Assembly: GCF_011090385.1 (NCBI RefSeq)
Contig: NZ_SEWW01000001.1
Location: forward strand, 248,001 to 312,000
DNA: 64,000 nt
Source of the DNA: Aquirufa beregesia
GTDB lineage: Bacteria > Bacteroidota > Bacteroidia > Cytophagales > Spirosomataceae
Reading direction: 5' to 3'
Below, piece after piece: positions 7,709-16,634 of this stretch. Within the stretch, counting starts at the first letter, position 1. Each line of letters starts with the position of its first letter. The notes below the pieces were generated by a model. The model had not been told where the DNA came from, did no database searches, and was given only the letters and a program-made list of their open reading frames with translations. The translations under genes were made by a program, and so were the position numbers.

Positions 7709-8944
7709 TTAAGGATAAATTAATTTATTATATCCCAATAAAGAATCATGGCGATCGCCAGGTTTTCTAAAATAGACTAATACCTCATAGGTATTTTCAG
7801 TTTGTGAGTAATTTCCTTCTAACATGGTATTAGGTTTATTACTTACAAACTGATAATTATAAATCCCTTGTTTTAAACGGATTTTCTTGGTGTACATCTG
7901 CTTGGATGCATGGTATTCCATTAAATTATCTAAGCTTTTTTCATATTGGTTAAAAGCACCTACTACATAAATTTGTTCATCGGCCAATTCCTCCATTTTC
8001 AATTGGAAATTACACCAGATATAATCAGATGCTACGCTGGCGTTTCCATTTTCATAATGATCAATGACAAATGATCCATCAAAATCGGGCCTTTGGACAT
8101 AAGAATAATTCCCTTGCGGAACTTCTACCATGGTACTTATTTCCGTAAATGCATCCGATTGTCGAATACTCTCTACAAAGGTCATTTTTTGCTGGGTGCT
8201 CGATAAATTGATTAATCGAAATTCATTTCCTCCTGGAATCACATTTTCATTATCATAAAAGGGAAAAGTGATTTTTCGCTCTTGTCCATTTATTTGAGCT
8301 CTTGGAATTTTACTCAACCAATTTTCTGTCTGATAATTTTTTCTCAGGATAATGTCTAACCCATCGTCCGAATTTAACATGAGTTGATTTGGATATAACA
8401 AAGTTAGATCGATTGCTTGATGGGTATTGCGAAGATGATTGGGTCTAGCAAAAGAGATTTTTGCTGCAACGGTTATGGCGTTTTCATAGACCGAAAATCG
8501 CTTGGTAAACACGGTATCTCGCTTATTTCTTTGGGCATACACCATGGCAATGAAATTACCACTGATTCTAACTTTAGGTAATTCAACTTGATAATGTAAG
8601 TAAGGGATTTTGGTGCCAAATGAGTTTTTGGGTGATCGAATAGGCACATCGTTAAAATCTTGTAAATACTCAATCTCAGATAGGGAAGAAGGCTTCCAAT
8701 CTGCTTGGCAATGAATGATGCGAAGATGATAGGTTAAGTTCTTCATTGCCAAATCATCAAAGGATAATTGATGATTACCTTGAGTAGAAAGGTCAATTAC
8801 TGGATTATCGGTGATGATGGTTTTTTCTTCAGATTGACTCAAAATAATGGTCTGAACTTCACTTTTGATTTTTTTATTTTTGATCTGTCCAAACGAGGAG
8901 AAGTATAAAATAAAAAATAAGCAGGTTAAACCATGAAATTTCAT
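7709..8944 (-). CDS. Type IX secretion system plug protein (DUF5103)
   Basis: 411 residues with a signal peptide (MKFHGLTCLFFILYFSSFG). The body matches the DUF5103 family, now named T9SS plug protein. Landmarks are LSFDDLAMKNLTYHLRIIHCQADW near residue 70, ISGNFIAMVY, and a C-terminal E-set-like part with YVVGAFNQ and GIYNYQFV. In Flavobacterium the Plug protein seals the periplasmic face of the SprA translocon when it is not loaded. Its presence implies a type IX secretion system encoded elsewhere. It follows the ABC-F gene by 4 bases on the same strand, so the two are probably co-transcribed. Confidence 0.8.
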   Translation of the reverse strand: MKFHGLTCLFFILYFSSFGQIKNKKIKSEVQTIILSQSEEKTIITDNPVIDLSTQGNHQLSFDDLAMKNLTYHLRIIHCQADWKPSSLSEIEYLQDFNDVPIRSPKNSFGTKIPYLHYQVELPKVRISGNFIAMVYAQRNKRDTVFTKRFSVYENAITVAAKISFARPNHLRNTHQAIDLTLLYPNQLMLNSDDGLDIILRKNYQTENWLSKIPRAQINGQERKITFPFYDNENVIPGGNEFRLINLSSTQQKMTFVESIRQSDAFTEISTMVEVPQGNYSYVQRPDFDGSFVIDHYENGNASVASDYIWCNFQLKMEELADEQIYVVGAFNQYEKSLDNLMEYHASKQMYTKKIRLKQGIYNYQFVSNKPNTMLEGNYSQTENTYEVLVYFRKPGDRHDSLLGYNKLIYP

Positions 8945-8948
8945 CGTA

Positions 8949-10829
8949 TTAAGCGATTAAAGTTTCCCATTCATTCATCACCAAACTTAATTCTTGTGTT
9001 ACTACTGTTAGTTTTTCTTCCCAAGTTTTCATTTCTTGAAATTGGTTATTTTGGGCCAATTCAGACATTTTAGTCTCAATTTCTTCCTTCTTATTTTCCA
9101 ATTCCATGATTTTAGCCTCCAGCTTTTCAATTTGTTTGGCATGATTCACTACGGGATTGACTGGGGCAATCGTTTTTTCAATTTCTGGTTTAGGTTTCTC
9201 CGCTACCTTTTTATTTCCACTAGGTAATTCTGCTTTTCTAGTTTCTTGCCATGTTTCGTATTCTTCAAATGTGCCTGGATATTCTTTGATTTCGTAATCC
9301 TCCAAGTACCAAATTTTATTGGCAATTTGAGATACAAAGAATCGATCGTGAGAAACAACCACATAACTGCCTTCGTATTGCTGCAATGCTTGAATCAAAA
9401 TATTCACTGACTGCATATCTAGGTGGTTGGTAGGCTCATCCAAAAGCAGGAAGTTAGCCTGAGAAATAAGGACTTTAGCTAAAGCTACACGTGATTTTTC
9501 ACCTCCTGAAAGTACTTTGATCTTTTTGAATACTTCTTCGCCTGAAAACAAAAAGCATCCCAGGATACTTCTTAATTCCATTTCAGTTTTAGCCGTTCCT
9601 GTCGACTTTAATTCATCCAAAAGTGAATTTTCTACTTGTAAGCTTTCTAACTGATGCTGAGCAAAAAAGGATTCAATTACATTATGGCCTAGTCTTCTTT
9701 CTCCTTCAATTTTTTCAGTGCCAGAAATGACTCTCAATAAGGTTGATTTCCCCTTACCATTAGCACCAATTAAGGCAATTTTATCTCCTCGATTGATGGT
9801 TGCCGAGGTATTTTTTAAGATGATTTTTTCTCCATAAGCCTTGGAAATTTGTTCCAAGAAGAGGATGAATCGGCCTGGTTGTGTGCCAAAATTAAATTTG
9901 AAATTAACTTTTGCTTTTTCATCAATGACATCATCGATAATATCAATTTTGTCTAGTGCTTTCACACGCGATTGAACCTGTTTAGCTTTAGATGCTTTAG
10001 CTTTAAAGCGTTCTATAAATCGCTCTGTCTGGCGAATTTGGGCTTGCTGGTTTTCAAAAGCCCCTTTTTGTACTTCATTTCTTAAGGCTTTCTCTTCCAT
10101 GTAGAAGGAAAAATTACCTGGATATAACGTGATTTTAGCATTGGAAACCTCCGCTATATGATCGATGGTTCTATCTAAGAAATAACGATCGTGAGAGACC
10201 ACGACAATGGAGCCCTCATAATCGTGTATGTATTTTTCTACCCATTCAATGGACGGTAAGTCCAAGTGGTTGGTTGGTTCATCCAGTAATAGAAGGGCAG
10301 GTTTTTGTAAAAGTAATTTGGCCAGCATCACACGCATTCTCCATCCTCCAGAAAATAAGCGCAAGGGCCTGGATAAATCTTCGGTGCTAAATCCTAAACC
10401 TTCTAATATCTCTTCTGTTTTCGCTTGTATCGTGTAACCATCCAAACGCTCAAATTCCTCCTGTAAATAGGCTAACACATCAATGTCCTTATCTTCATAA
10501 TTAGTTTCCATCTTATGCAAGACAGCATCAATTTTATGTTGAAGCTCTAGTTGCTTGTCAAAGGCCTGCATGGCTACTTCCAAGATACTATCATCTGTTT
10601 GATAGGATAATAAATCTTGATTGAGAAAACCGATGGTACATTCCCCTGATTTGGAAATATTTCCACCATCAGGCGAGTATTCACCTGAAATTAAGCGAAG
10701 TAAAGTGGATTTACCTGTACCATTGGCCCCAATGAGACCAATCTTGGTTTTAGGTTTGATGTGCAAATTGGCATTTTCATACAATGCCCTACTACCGAAA
10801 TAGAAACTTAGATTGGATATGGATAACAT
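8949..10829 (-). CDS. ABC-F family ATPase (translation factor type)
   Basis: 626 residues from the ATG at 10829. A longer reading from 10913 would add 28 residues unlike any ABC-F start and run into the upstream gene. Two ABC cassettes without membrane segments are seen: Walker A GANGTGKST and signature LFSGGWRMR with DEPTNHLD in the first, GANGKGKST and LSGGEKSR with DEPTNHLD in the second, joined by a helical linker near 240-310. A charged coiled coil fills about 540-626. This is the layout of Uup/YdiF-like ABC-F proteins, which act on ribosomes. A TATCTTTG box sits only 4 bases before the ATG. Confidence 0.92.
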   Translation of the reverse strand: MLSISNLSFYFGSRALYENANLHIKPKTKIGLIGANGTGKSTLLRLISGEYSPDGGNISKSGECTIGFLNQDLLSYQTDDSILEVAMQAFDKQLELQHKIDAVLHKMETNYEDKDIDVLAYLQEEFERLDGYTIQAKTEEILEGLGFSTEDLSRPLRLFSGGWRMRVMLAKLLLQKPALLLLDEPTNHLDLPSIEWVEKYIHDYEGSIVVVSHDRYFLDRTIDHIAEVSNAKITLYPGNFSFYMEEKALRNEVQKGAFENQQAQIRQTERFIERFKAKASKAKQVQSRVKALDKIDIIDDVIDEKAKVNFKFNFGTQPGRFILFLEQISKAYGEKIILKNTSATINRGDKIALIGANGKGKSTLLRVISGTEKIEGERRLGHNVIESFFAQHQLESLQVENSLLDELKSTGTAKTEMELRSILGCFLFSGEEVFKKIKVLSGGEKSRVALAKVLISQANFLLLDEPTNHLDMQSVNILIQALQQYEGSYVVVSHDRFFVSQIANKIWYLEDYEIKEYPGTFEEYETWQETRKAELPSGNKKVAEKPKPEIEKTIAPVNPVVNHAKQIEKLEAKIMELENKKEEIETKMSELAQNNQFQEMKTWEEKLTVVTQELSLVMNEWETLIA

Positions 10830-10833
10830 AGTG

Positions 10834-10841
10834 CAAAGATA
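10834..10841 (-). promoter_or_regulatory. -7 element (TATCTTTG) directly before the ABC-F start
   Basis: On the minus strand TATCTTTG ends 4 bases before the ATG at 10829. If used, it would give a leaderless or almost leaderless mRNA. It lies in the 23-base gap after the upstream gene. Confidence 0.4.
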
Positions 10842-10852
10842 ACCAAACCTTT

Positions 10853-12442
10853 CTAAACCTGAGGCGCAAATGTTAATCGTTTTCTTGCTCCTTCTCCACC
10901 TAAATGAGAACAAGCTAATAAATCATGGAAACTACCATATTTTATGGGGTCTTTATGGTAGCCTAGTGATTTAGAAAGTGCAATGGTACGGTTATTATCT
11001 CCCATGGAGAATTCAATATCATCCATGGTCAATTGACATGGATGTTCATAGCCACAGGCATGGGTAATTTCTCCAATTTCTTTGATTAAGGTATAATGGT
11101 ACAAATAATAACGCTCACTCTTTAGGCTTACATCTATACCCGCTTGTAACCATTTATTGGACGTGGCTATTCCCGTAGGACAGTGATTGGTATGGCATTT
11201 TTGGGCCTGAATACATCCAATGGACATCATGGCTTCTCGGGCAATGTTGACGGAGTCAGCACCCATGGCAAAGGCCATTAGGGCTTTTTCAGGAAATCCC
11301 AGTTTCCCAGAGGCAATAAAAAAGATATGATGAGTCAATTCCTGTCTTTGAAATATTTGATACACTTTTGCAAAAGCAAAGGTAAATGGCATGGATACGT
11401 GGTCAGCAAAGGCATGTGGTGCAGCACCCGTTCCCCCTTCGCCACCATCTATGGTGATGAAATCTGGCCCTTTGCCCGTTTTTTTCATGTATTGAGCTAA
11501 TTCCTCCCATTGTTCTAATTTTCCTATGGCTGATTTAATCCCAACAGGTAGTCCAGTAGCTTCTGCCATTCTTTCGATGAAATCAACCATTTCTGGAATA
11601 TTGGAAAATTCAGAATGAAAAGCAGGGGAGAAGGCATCTTTTCCAATGGGTATATGCCGTATATCGGCAATTTCTTTATTAACCTTAGCCGCTGGGAGCA
11701 TTCCACCTTTTCCTGGTTTAGCCCCTTGGGATAGTTTTAATTCAATAGCTCTTAATCTTGGATTTGCCTGAACTTTTTCAACCAATTTTTCCATAGAGAA
11801 TTTACCGTCTAAATCCCGTACTCCAAAATAGGCTGTTCCAATATTCAATACGATATCGGCTCCCATTTGATGATAAGGCGACAAAGATCCTTCTCCCGTA
11901 TTATGAAAGCATCCAGCTAAATAGGCACCTTTATTCAAGGATTCCACAGCCTTGGCAGATAAGGAACCGTAACTCATACCAGAAATATTCACTACAGAAT
12001 ATGGGCGGAATGGTCGCTTCCTTTCATGATAGGCTCCTATGACTTTGGCAGCAGGAATAACGCCAGGATTGGTTCTAAATGGATGGTCCTTGGGAGGATT
12101 ATAACCCATCATGGCATTTTTTATAAAGATGTATCCAGGAGAATTAAAATCTTGATCACTTCCAAAGCCCTGTAAATTATTTTCATTCTTAGAGGATGCA
12201 TAAATCCAAGATCGTTCTTGTCGGTTAAATGGAAGCTCTTCCCGGTTATTGGCCACAATGTACTGTCGAATTTCTGGACCAATCCGCTCAATCCAATATC
12301 GAATATGGCCTACTATGGGAAAATTGTGCGTAATCGTATGGCTTTTTTGGATAAATACATCTCGTATTACGACGGCTATTAAAATAAGCACTAGCCAAAA
12401 CCAGAAGGACTGACTTAATTCAAGGAGATCATTAGTTTGCAT
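10853..12442 (-). CDS. FMN-binding glutamate synthase-family protein (GltB-like domain), membrane-anchored
   Basis: 529 residues from the ATG at 12442 (a TTG 39 bases upstream is less likely). An N-terminal membrane segment at about residues 12-30 is followed by a glutamate synthase FMN/Fe-S domain: VNISGMSYGSLSAKAV, HNTGEGSLSPYH, QGAKPGKGGMLPAAKV, DGGEGGTGAAPHAF and the 3Fe-4S cluster cysteines 410, 416 and 421 (C-x5-C-x4-C). It lacks the amidotransferase domain of true GltB, so it is a stand-alone homologue whose ammonia or glutamine use is unknown. It is divergent from the Ldh-family gene. Confidence 0.85.
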   Translation of the reverse strand: MQTNDLLELSQSFWFWLVLILIAVVIRDVFIQKSHTITHNFPIVGHIRYWIERIGPEIRQYIVANNREELPFNRQERSWIYASSKNENNLQGFGSDQDFNSPGYIFIKNAMMGYNPPKDHPFRTNPGVIPAAKVIGAYHERKRPFRPYSVVNISGMSYGSLSAKAVESLNKGAYLAGCFHNTGEGSLSPYHQMGADIVLNIGTAYFGVRDLDGKFSMEKLVEKVQANPRLRAIELKLSQGAKPGKGGMLPAAKVNKEIADIRHIPIGKDAFSPAFHSEFSNIPEMVDFIERMAEATGLPVGIKSAIGKLEQWEELAQYMKKTGKGPDFITIDGGEGGTGAAPHAFADHVSMPFTFAFAKVYQIFQRQELTHHIFFIASGKLGFPEKALMAFAMGADSVNIAREAMMSIGCIQAQKCHTNHCPTGIATSNKWLQAGIDVSLKSERYYLYHYTLIKEIGEITHACGYEHPCQLTMDDIEFSMGDNNRTIALSKSLGYHKDPIKYGSFHDLLACSHLGGEGARKRLTFAPQV

Positions 12443-12528
12443 AATTTGACGAAGTAAAATTCGATGAAACGAATATAGCAAAAGAACGTCGGCAAGCTGT
12501 TAAAAGTTTTATTCCCCCATAATATTTT

Positions 12529-12536
12529 TATCTTTG
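12529..12536 (+). promoter_or_regulatory. -7 element (TATCTTTG) for the Ldh-family operon
   Basis: A full TAnnTTTG match starting 25 bases before the ATG at 12554. It would drive the run of closely packed genes to about 16634. Confidence 0.5.
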
Positions 12537-12553
12537 TACTTTGTTTTTAGACT

Positions 12554-13633
12554 ATGCAAGCAGATTTCACCCGCTTACAAAATTTTGTGGCTTCAGTTTT
12601 CGAATCCATAGGAGTACCTGAAAATCAAGCACAGTTGGCCGCTGAAGTTTTGGTATCTGCGGATGCACGTGGAATTGATTCACATGGAGTAGCCCGACTA
12701 GCGGGATATGTACGTTTATTTGACCATGGAAGGCTTAATCCTAATCCGAATATAAAGATTATTCATGAATCTCCCTCTACTGCGGTGATTGATGGAGATA
12801 AAGGTCTTGGTTTGGTGGTAGCACCTTATGCCATGGAAATTGCTTGTGAAAAAGCAGAAAAAGCAGGTACAGGTTGGATAGCTGTTCGTAATTCGAATCA
12901 CTTTGGTATTGCAGGTTACCATGCCATGAAAGCTTTAGAACACCAAATGATAGGCTGGGCTATGACTCATGCTGCTCCACTCGTAACTCCCACCTTTTCC
13001 AGAGAGAAATTATTGGGAACAAATCCTGTGGCCATGGCAATTCCTGCTTTAACTGAACCAGCCTTTGTGGCTGATTTTGCCTCTACTGCAGTGGCCTATG
13101 GTAAATTGGAGATCTTACAAAGAAAAGGATTGGATACACCAGATGGCTGGGTGCAAGATGCAGATGGAAACCCATCCAACGATGCATTTGCTATTAAAAA
13201 CGGAGGTGCATTACTTCCTTTAGGCGGTGATAGAGAACATGGTTCACATAAAGGTTATGCATTAGGTGCTATGGTCGACATTTTATCGGGTGTCTTATCA
13301 GGTGCTAATTTTGGACCTTGGGTTCCACCTTTTGCTACAGCAGGTTTTATGTCGGCAGGTGAGACAGTAGGTATTGGGACAGGCCATTTTTTAGGTGCCA
13401 TGCGCATAGATGCTTTTAGACCAGCCGATGAATTTAAACAAGACATGGATAAATGGATACAACGTTTTCGATCAGCACAAGCCGTTGAAGGAAAGCAAGT
13501 TATTATTCCAGGTGATCCAGAAAGAGAATTAGAAGTGGAACGTAAAGCTCATGGAATTCCACTGCTGGAACCTGTAGTGGCTGATTTACAATCCTTAGCC
13601 AATCGATTTAATGTACCTTTTATACTAGCCTGA
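12554..13633 (+). CDS. Ldh_2-family NAD(P)-dependent oxidoreductase (malate/L-lactate/ureidoglycolate dehydrogenase type)
   Basis: 359 residues of the Ldh_2 (YiaK/ComC/AllD) family, which uses an atypical NAD(P) fold to oxidise 2-hydroxy acids. Signature stretches are DARGIDSHGVARL with the active-site His, VRNSNHFGIAGYHAM, LLGTNPVAMAIPA and GGDREHGSHKGYALG. The length is normal. The substrate (malate, lactate, sulfolactate or ureidoglycolate) cannot be set from the sequence alone. It is the first gene of a tight run with mltG, the YbgC-type thioesterase, the YihY gene and the Sua5 gene. The gap to mltG is one base. No pathway link between these neighbours is evident. Confidence 0.87.
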   Translation: MQADFTRLQNFVASVFESIGVPENQAQLAAEVLVSADARGIDSHGVARLAGYVRLFDHGRLNPNPNIKIIHESPSTAVIDGDKGLGLVVAPYAMEIACEKAEKAGTGWIAVRNSNHFGIAGYHAMKALEHQMIGWAMTHAAPLVTPTFSREKLLGTNPVAMAIPALTEPAFVADFASTAVAYGKLEILQRKGLDTPDGWVQDADGNPSNDAFAIKNGGALLPLGGDREHGSHKGYALGAMVDILSGVLSGANFGPWVPPFATAGFMSAGETVGIGTGHFLGAMRIDAFRPADEFKQDMDKWIQRFRSAQAVEGKQVIIPGDPERELEVERKAHGIPLLEPVVADLQSLANRFNVPFILA

Positions 13634-13634
13634 G

Positions 13635-14669
13635 ATGATTGACAACAAGAAATTCAAGATATTTATTTTAGTATTTTCGCTCTTGGCAGCCATGTTTTCC
13701 TATTATGTCTGGCAAGTATTCAAGACACCTAATTTTGATGTGAAGGCAGATAAGCCTTTTGCTTTATTAATACCCAAAGGAGCCAGCTTTCAAACGGTTT
13801 TGGATACGTTAGAAAAACATAAATTAGTTAGAGATCAATTAAGTTTTCGCTTTTTAGCCAAAGTATTATCTTATCCAGAAAGAGTAAAAGCAGGTCGCTA
13901 TTTAATTTATTCAGAATCGGGCAATTTTGAAATCATACGAAAGCTGAGAAATGGTCGACAAGATGCCATTCGACTAGTCATTAATACCTTTCGTTTAAAA
14001 GAAGATTTGGCAGGGAAGTTGGCCCAACAATTGCCATTTGATTCGACGTTTATATTCAATCAATTGGATTCCAATGAATATGTAAGTCAATTTGGTTTCA
14101 ATAAGGAAACAATTCCTTGTATGTTTATTCCCAATACCTATGAAATCCTTTGGACTTCATCTTTTGAGTTATTCATGTCAAAAATGAATAAAGAATATAC
14201 TAAATTTTGGACCTCTGAAAGAAAAGATAAAGCTAAGAAATTGGCATTGACGCCTACAGAAGTAGGGATTTTAGCTTCTATCGTAGAAGGTGAAAGTAAA
14301 AAATCAGATGAACAGTCGAGAATAGCGGGAGTTTATTGGAATCGTTTAAAAACGGGTATGCCTTTGCAAGCTGATCCGACGATCGTTTTTGCTTGGAAAG
14401 ATTTTACGATTAAACGTGTAACAGGAAAATATACGGCTATTAGTTCTCCGTATAATACGTATCGTTTAACTGGGCTTCCTCCAGGACCTATTTCCATTCC
14501 TTCACCACAAGTAATTGATAAGGTTTTAAGTCTGGAAAAGCATTCCTATCTGTATTTTTGTGCCAAAGAGGATTTTTCTGGATACCATTCTTTTGCTAGC
14601 ACATATGAAGAGCATATGCAGAATGCTCGAAGGTACCAAAGTGCTTTAGACGCTTTAAAAATTAAGTAA
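13635..14669 (+). CDS. mltG: Endolytic murein transglycosylase MltG
   Basis: 344 residues. One N-terminal membrane helix (about 8-27) anchors a periplasmic YceG/MltG domain. The catalytic region is present: IVEGESKKSDEQSRIAGVYWNRL with Glu218 at the position of the known catalytic Glu, then PLQADPTIVFA and NTYRLTGLPPGPISIPS. MltG cuts nascent glycan strands near the inner membrane and sets their length. It follows the oxidoreductase gene by one base and precedes the thioesterase gene by one base, so all are likely on one mRNA. Confidence 0.94.
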   Translation: MIDNKKFKIFILVFSLLAAMFSYYVWQVFKTPNFDVKADKPFALLIPKGASFQTVLDTLEKHKLVRDQLSFRFLAKVLSYPERVKAGRYLIYSESGNFEIIRKLRNGRQDAIRLVINTFRLKEDLAGKLAQQLPFDSTFIFNQLDSNEYVSQFGFNKETIPCMFIPNTYEILWTSSFELFMSKMNKEYTKFWTSERKDKAKKLALTPTEVGILASIVEGESKKSDEQSRIAGVYWNRLKTGMPLQADPTIVFAWKDFTIKRVTGKYTAISSPYNTYRLTGLPPGPISIPSPQVIDKVLSLEKHSYLYFCAKEDFSGYHSFASTYEEHMQNARRYQSALDALKIK

Positions 14670-14670
14670 T

Positions 14671-15075
14671 ATGTTTAGTCATGCAGTAACTTATCGAGTT
14701 TGTTATGCCGATACGGATCAAATGGGATATGTTTACTATGGTAACTATGCTCGATTGTATGAGATTGCTCGAGTTGAGACTTTACGCAGTTTAGGTGTTA
14801 GTTACAAGGATTTAGAAGATCAACAAATAGGTTTACCTGTTTATGAGAATTATTCAAAATTTTTAGCTCCAGCTTATTACGATGAGGTTTTAACCATAGA
14901 ATGTACTTTATTGTCATTACCTCAGGTGCGAATTCAATTTTCCTATCGAATATTGAATAGTAAGCAGGAATTAATCCACGAAGGCAAGACAACACTGGTT
15001 TTCATGGACATGAAACGACAAAAAATGGTGAAGGCCCCAGATTATTTATTGGAGGTTTTAAAGCCATATTTTTAA
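14671..15075 (+). CDS. YbgC/4HBT-family acyl-CoA thioesterase
   Basis: 134 residues, a single hot-dog-fold domain. The N-terminus carries the family motif with the catalytic Asp: VCYADTDQMGYVYYGNYARLYE, followed by KFLAPAYYDEVLTIE. Homologues hydrolyse short acyl-CoA or, near tol genes, act in envelope lipid metabolism. No tol-pal genes are next to it here. It lies between mltG and the YihY-family gene with one-base gaps, which places it in an envelope-flavoured operon, but the substrate is unknown. Confidence 0.88.
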   Translation: MFSHAVTYRVCYADTDQMGYVYYGNYARLYEIARVETLRSLGVSYKDLEDQQIGLPVYENYSKFLAPAYYDEVLTIECTLLSLPQVRIQFSYRILNSKQELIHEGKTTLVFMDMKRQKMVKAPDYLLEVLKPYF

Positions 15076-15076
15076 T

Positions 15077-16027
15077 ATGAAAAAAAGTATACTTCGTGAA
15101 TTTGAACTAATTTGGAAAGAACTGGAGGAGCACTATGTCTTAGCCCGAATTCTGAGTATACTTTATCAAAAGATATTTCAATTTGACATCGATGTTCGAG
15201 CTGCGGCTGTAGCCTATAATTTCACTTTAGCCTTTTTCCCGGCCATCATATTTCTTTTTTCCCTTTTGGCTTATCTACCTATTGATCATTTGGATGTCAA
15301 GATGATTGGCTTTTTAAAAGGGTCTATTCCTAAAAGTATGTTGAAGGATTTATCCGAATTGGTGGTGGAATTGGTAAGTAATAAAAGGGGAGGAGTGTTA
15401 TCATTTGGTTTTATTTTAGCGCTTTATGCGTCCACTAGTGGAATTATGGCATTAATAAGGTCGTTTAACTTGACATATAAAACCAATGAAAATCGGGGGT
15501 ATATCAAAGAAAGAGTCATAGCTGTTGCGCTGAATTTTTTGTTAACCTTTGTTTTAATTACCGCTTTTTTGGTATTCATTGTAGGTAATTTAATTGTTCA
15601 TAGTTTGGCCAATAAAGGCTTAATTAATTATGACTTTACGTTTTATTTTATCAAAATACTGACCTATTTCGTTATTTTCTCTGTATTCTTTTTAACGATA
15701 TCCATCATCTATTTTTATGCACCCGCTATCCATAAACGTTGGAAATTTTTCAACGCAGGGTCTATTACGGCTTCTATTTTAACGATATTTATTACCAATG
15801 TATTCTCCTATTATTTAGTGAATTTTGCTAGCTATAATAAGGTATATGGGTCAATAGGTTCTCTTATTGCTCTCATGGTTTGGTTATACTTTTTTGCGCT
15901 AATTTTATTGGTGGGTTTTGAAATCAATGCCAGTATTGACCAAGTGAAAATTGAGGATAATGAACAAGAACCCAATGATTTCTTTCATCCACCTTCTCGA
16001 CTAAAAAATGGAAGCTCAATTGATTAA
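15077..16027 (+). CDS. YihY/BrkB-family inner membrane protein
   Basis: 316 residues with about six membrane helices and the family landmarks DVRAAAVAYNFTLAFFPAIIF near residue 40, SFGFILALYASTSGIMALIRSFN, FYFYAPAIHKRWKFFNAG-like wording and GSIGSLIALMVWLYFFALILLVGFEINA. The family was once called ribonuclease BN in error. Its real function is not established. The C-terminal tail is hydrophilic. It overlaps the downstream Sua5/YciO gene by 20 bases, which points to translational coupling. Confidence 0.87.
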   Translation: MKKSILREFELIWKELEEHYVLARILSILYQKIFQFDIDVRAAAVAYNFTLAFFPAIIFLFSLLAYLPIDHLDVKMIGFLKGSIPKSMLKDLSELVVELVSNKRGGVLSFGFILALYASTSGIMALIRSFNLTYKTNENRGYIKERVIAVALNFLLTFVLITAFLVFIVGNLIVHSLANKGLINYDFTFYFIKILTYFVIFSVFFLTISIIYFYAPAIHKRWKFFNAGSITASILTIFITNVFSYYLVNFASYNKVYGSIGSLIALMVWLYFFALILLVGFEINASIDQVKIEDNEQEPNDFFHPPSRLKNGSSID

Positions 16028-16634
16028 AATTTACGAGAAGAATAATTCAGCTGCTCTCATGGAGCAAGTGGTACAGGCATTGAATAAAAATGGAGTCATT
16101 ATTTATCCCACAGATACCATGTATGCCTTGGGATGTTCTATACAATCTGCTCAAGCCATTGCTCGTATTTGTGAAATCAAGCAAATAAAACCCAATAAAA
16201 ATCGCTTTTCATTCATCTGTGCTGATTTGAGTTCTATTGCCAACTTTGCCAAAGTGAGTGATTTTGCCTTTAAGATCTTAAAGCGCTATTTACCAGGACC
16301 ATATACATTTGTACTGCCTGCAAGTTCCAAAGTTCCAGCGGTATTGGTTCAAGGTAAGAAAACGGTCGGAATTCGTATACCCAACTATTTGCCCATATTG
16401 GATATTGTCAAAGCTTTGGGACACCCCTTGCTAACTACGACATTACCTCAAGAGGGATTAGATATAGAAGATTATACCGATCCTAGTCTGATTTTTGATA
16501 CCTATAAGAATAAGGTAGATTTAGTCTTAGATGGTGATTTTGGAGGTTTGCTTCCTTCCAGTGTGATTGATCTACTTGATGATGAAATTGAGATTATTCG
16601 CGAAGGTGCAGGTGATTGTTCCGATTTTCTTTAA
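16008..16634 (+). CDS. Sua5/YciO/YrdC-family protein (threonylcarbamoyl-AMP synthase-like)
   Basis: 208 residues, a single YrdC-like domain with GVIIYPTDTMYALGC near residue 30, the KQIKPNKNRFSFIC loop, RYLPGPYTFVLPAS and KTVGIRIPNY. TsaC/Sua5 enzymes make threonylcarbamoyl-AMP for the t6A tRNA modification. The length and loop look more like YciO, whose members have weaker or uncertain activity, so the role in t6A is probable but not proven. It starts inside the YihY gene, and its TAA overlaps the stop of the convergent acyltransferase gene (TTAA). Confidence 0.85.
   Translation: MEAQLIKIYEKNNSAALMEQVVQALNKNGVIIYPTDTMYALGCSIQSAQAIARICEIKQIKPNKNRFSFICADLSSIANFAKVSDFAFKILKRYLPGPYTFVLPASSKVPAVLVQGKKTVGIRIPNYLPILDIVKALGHPLLTTTLPQEGLDIEDYTDPSLIFDTYKNKVDLVLDGDFGGLLPSSVIDLLDDEIEIIREGAGDCSDFL

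Noticed and set aside
10830-10913. Longer N-terminus of the ABC-F protein
   Set aside because: The extra 28 residues are unlike any ABC-F start, overlap the upstream gene, and the family begins at MLSISNLSF.
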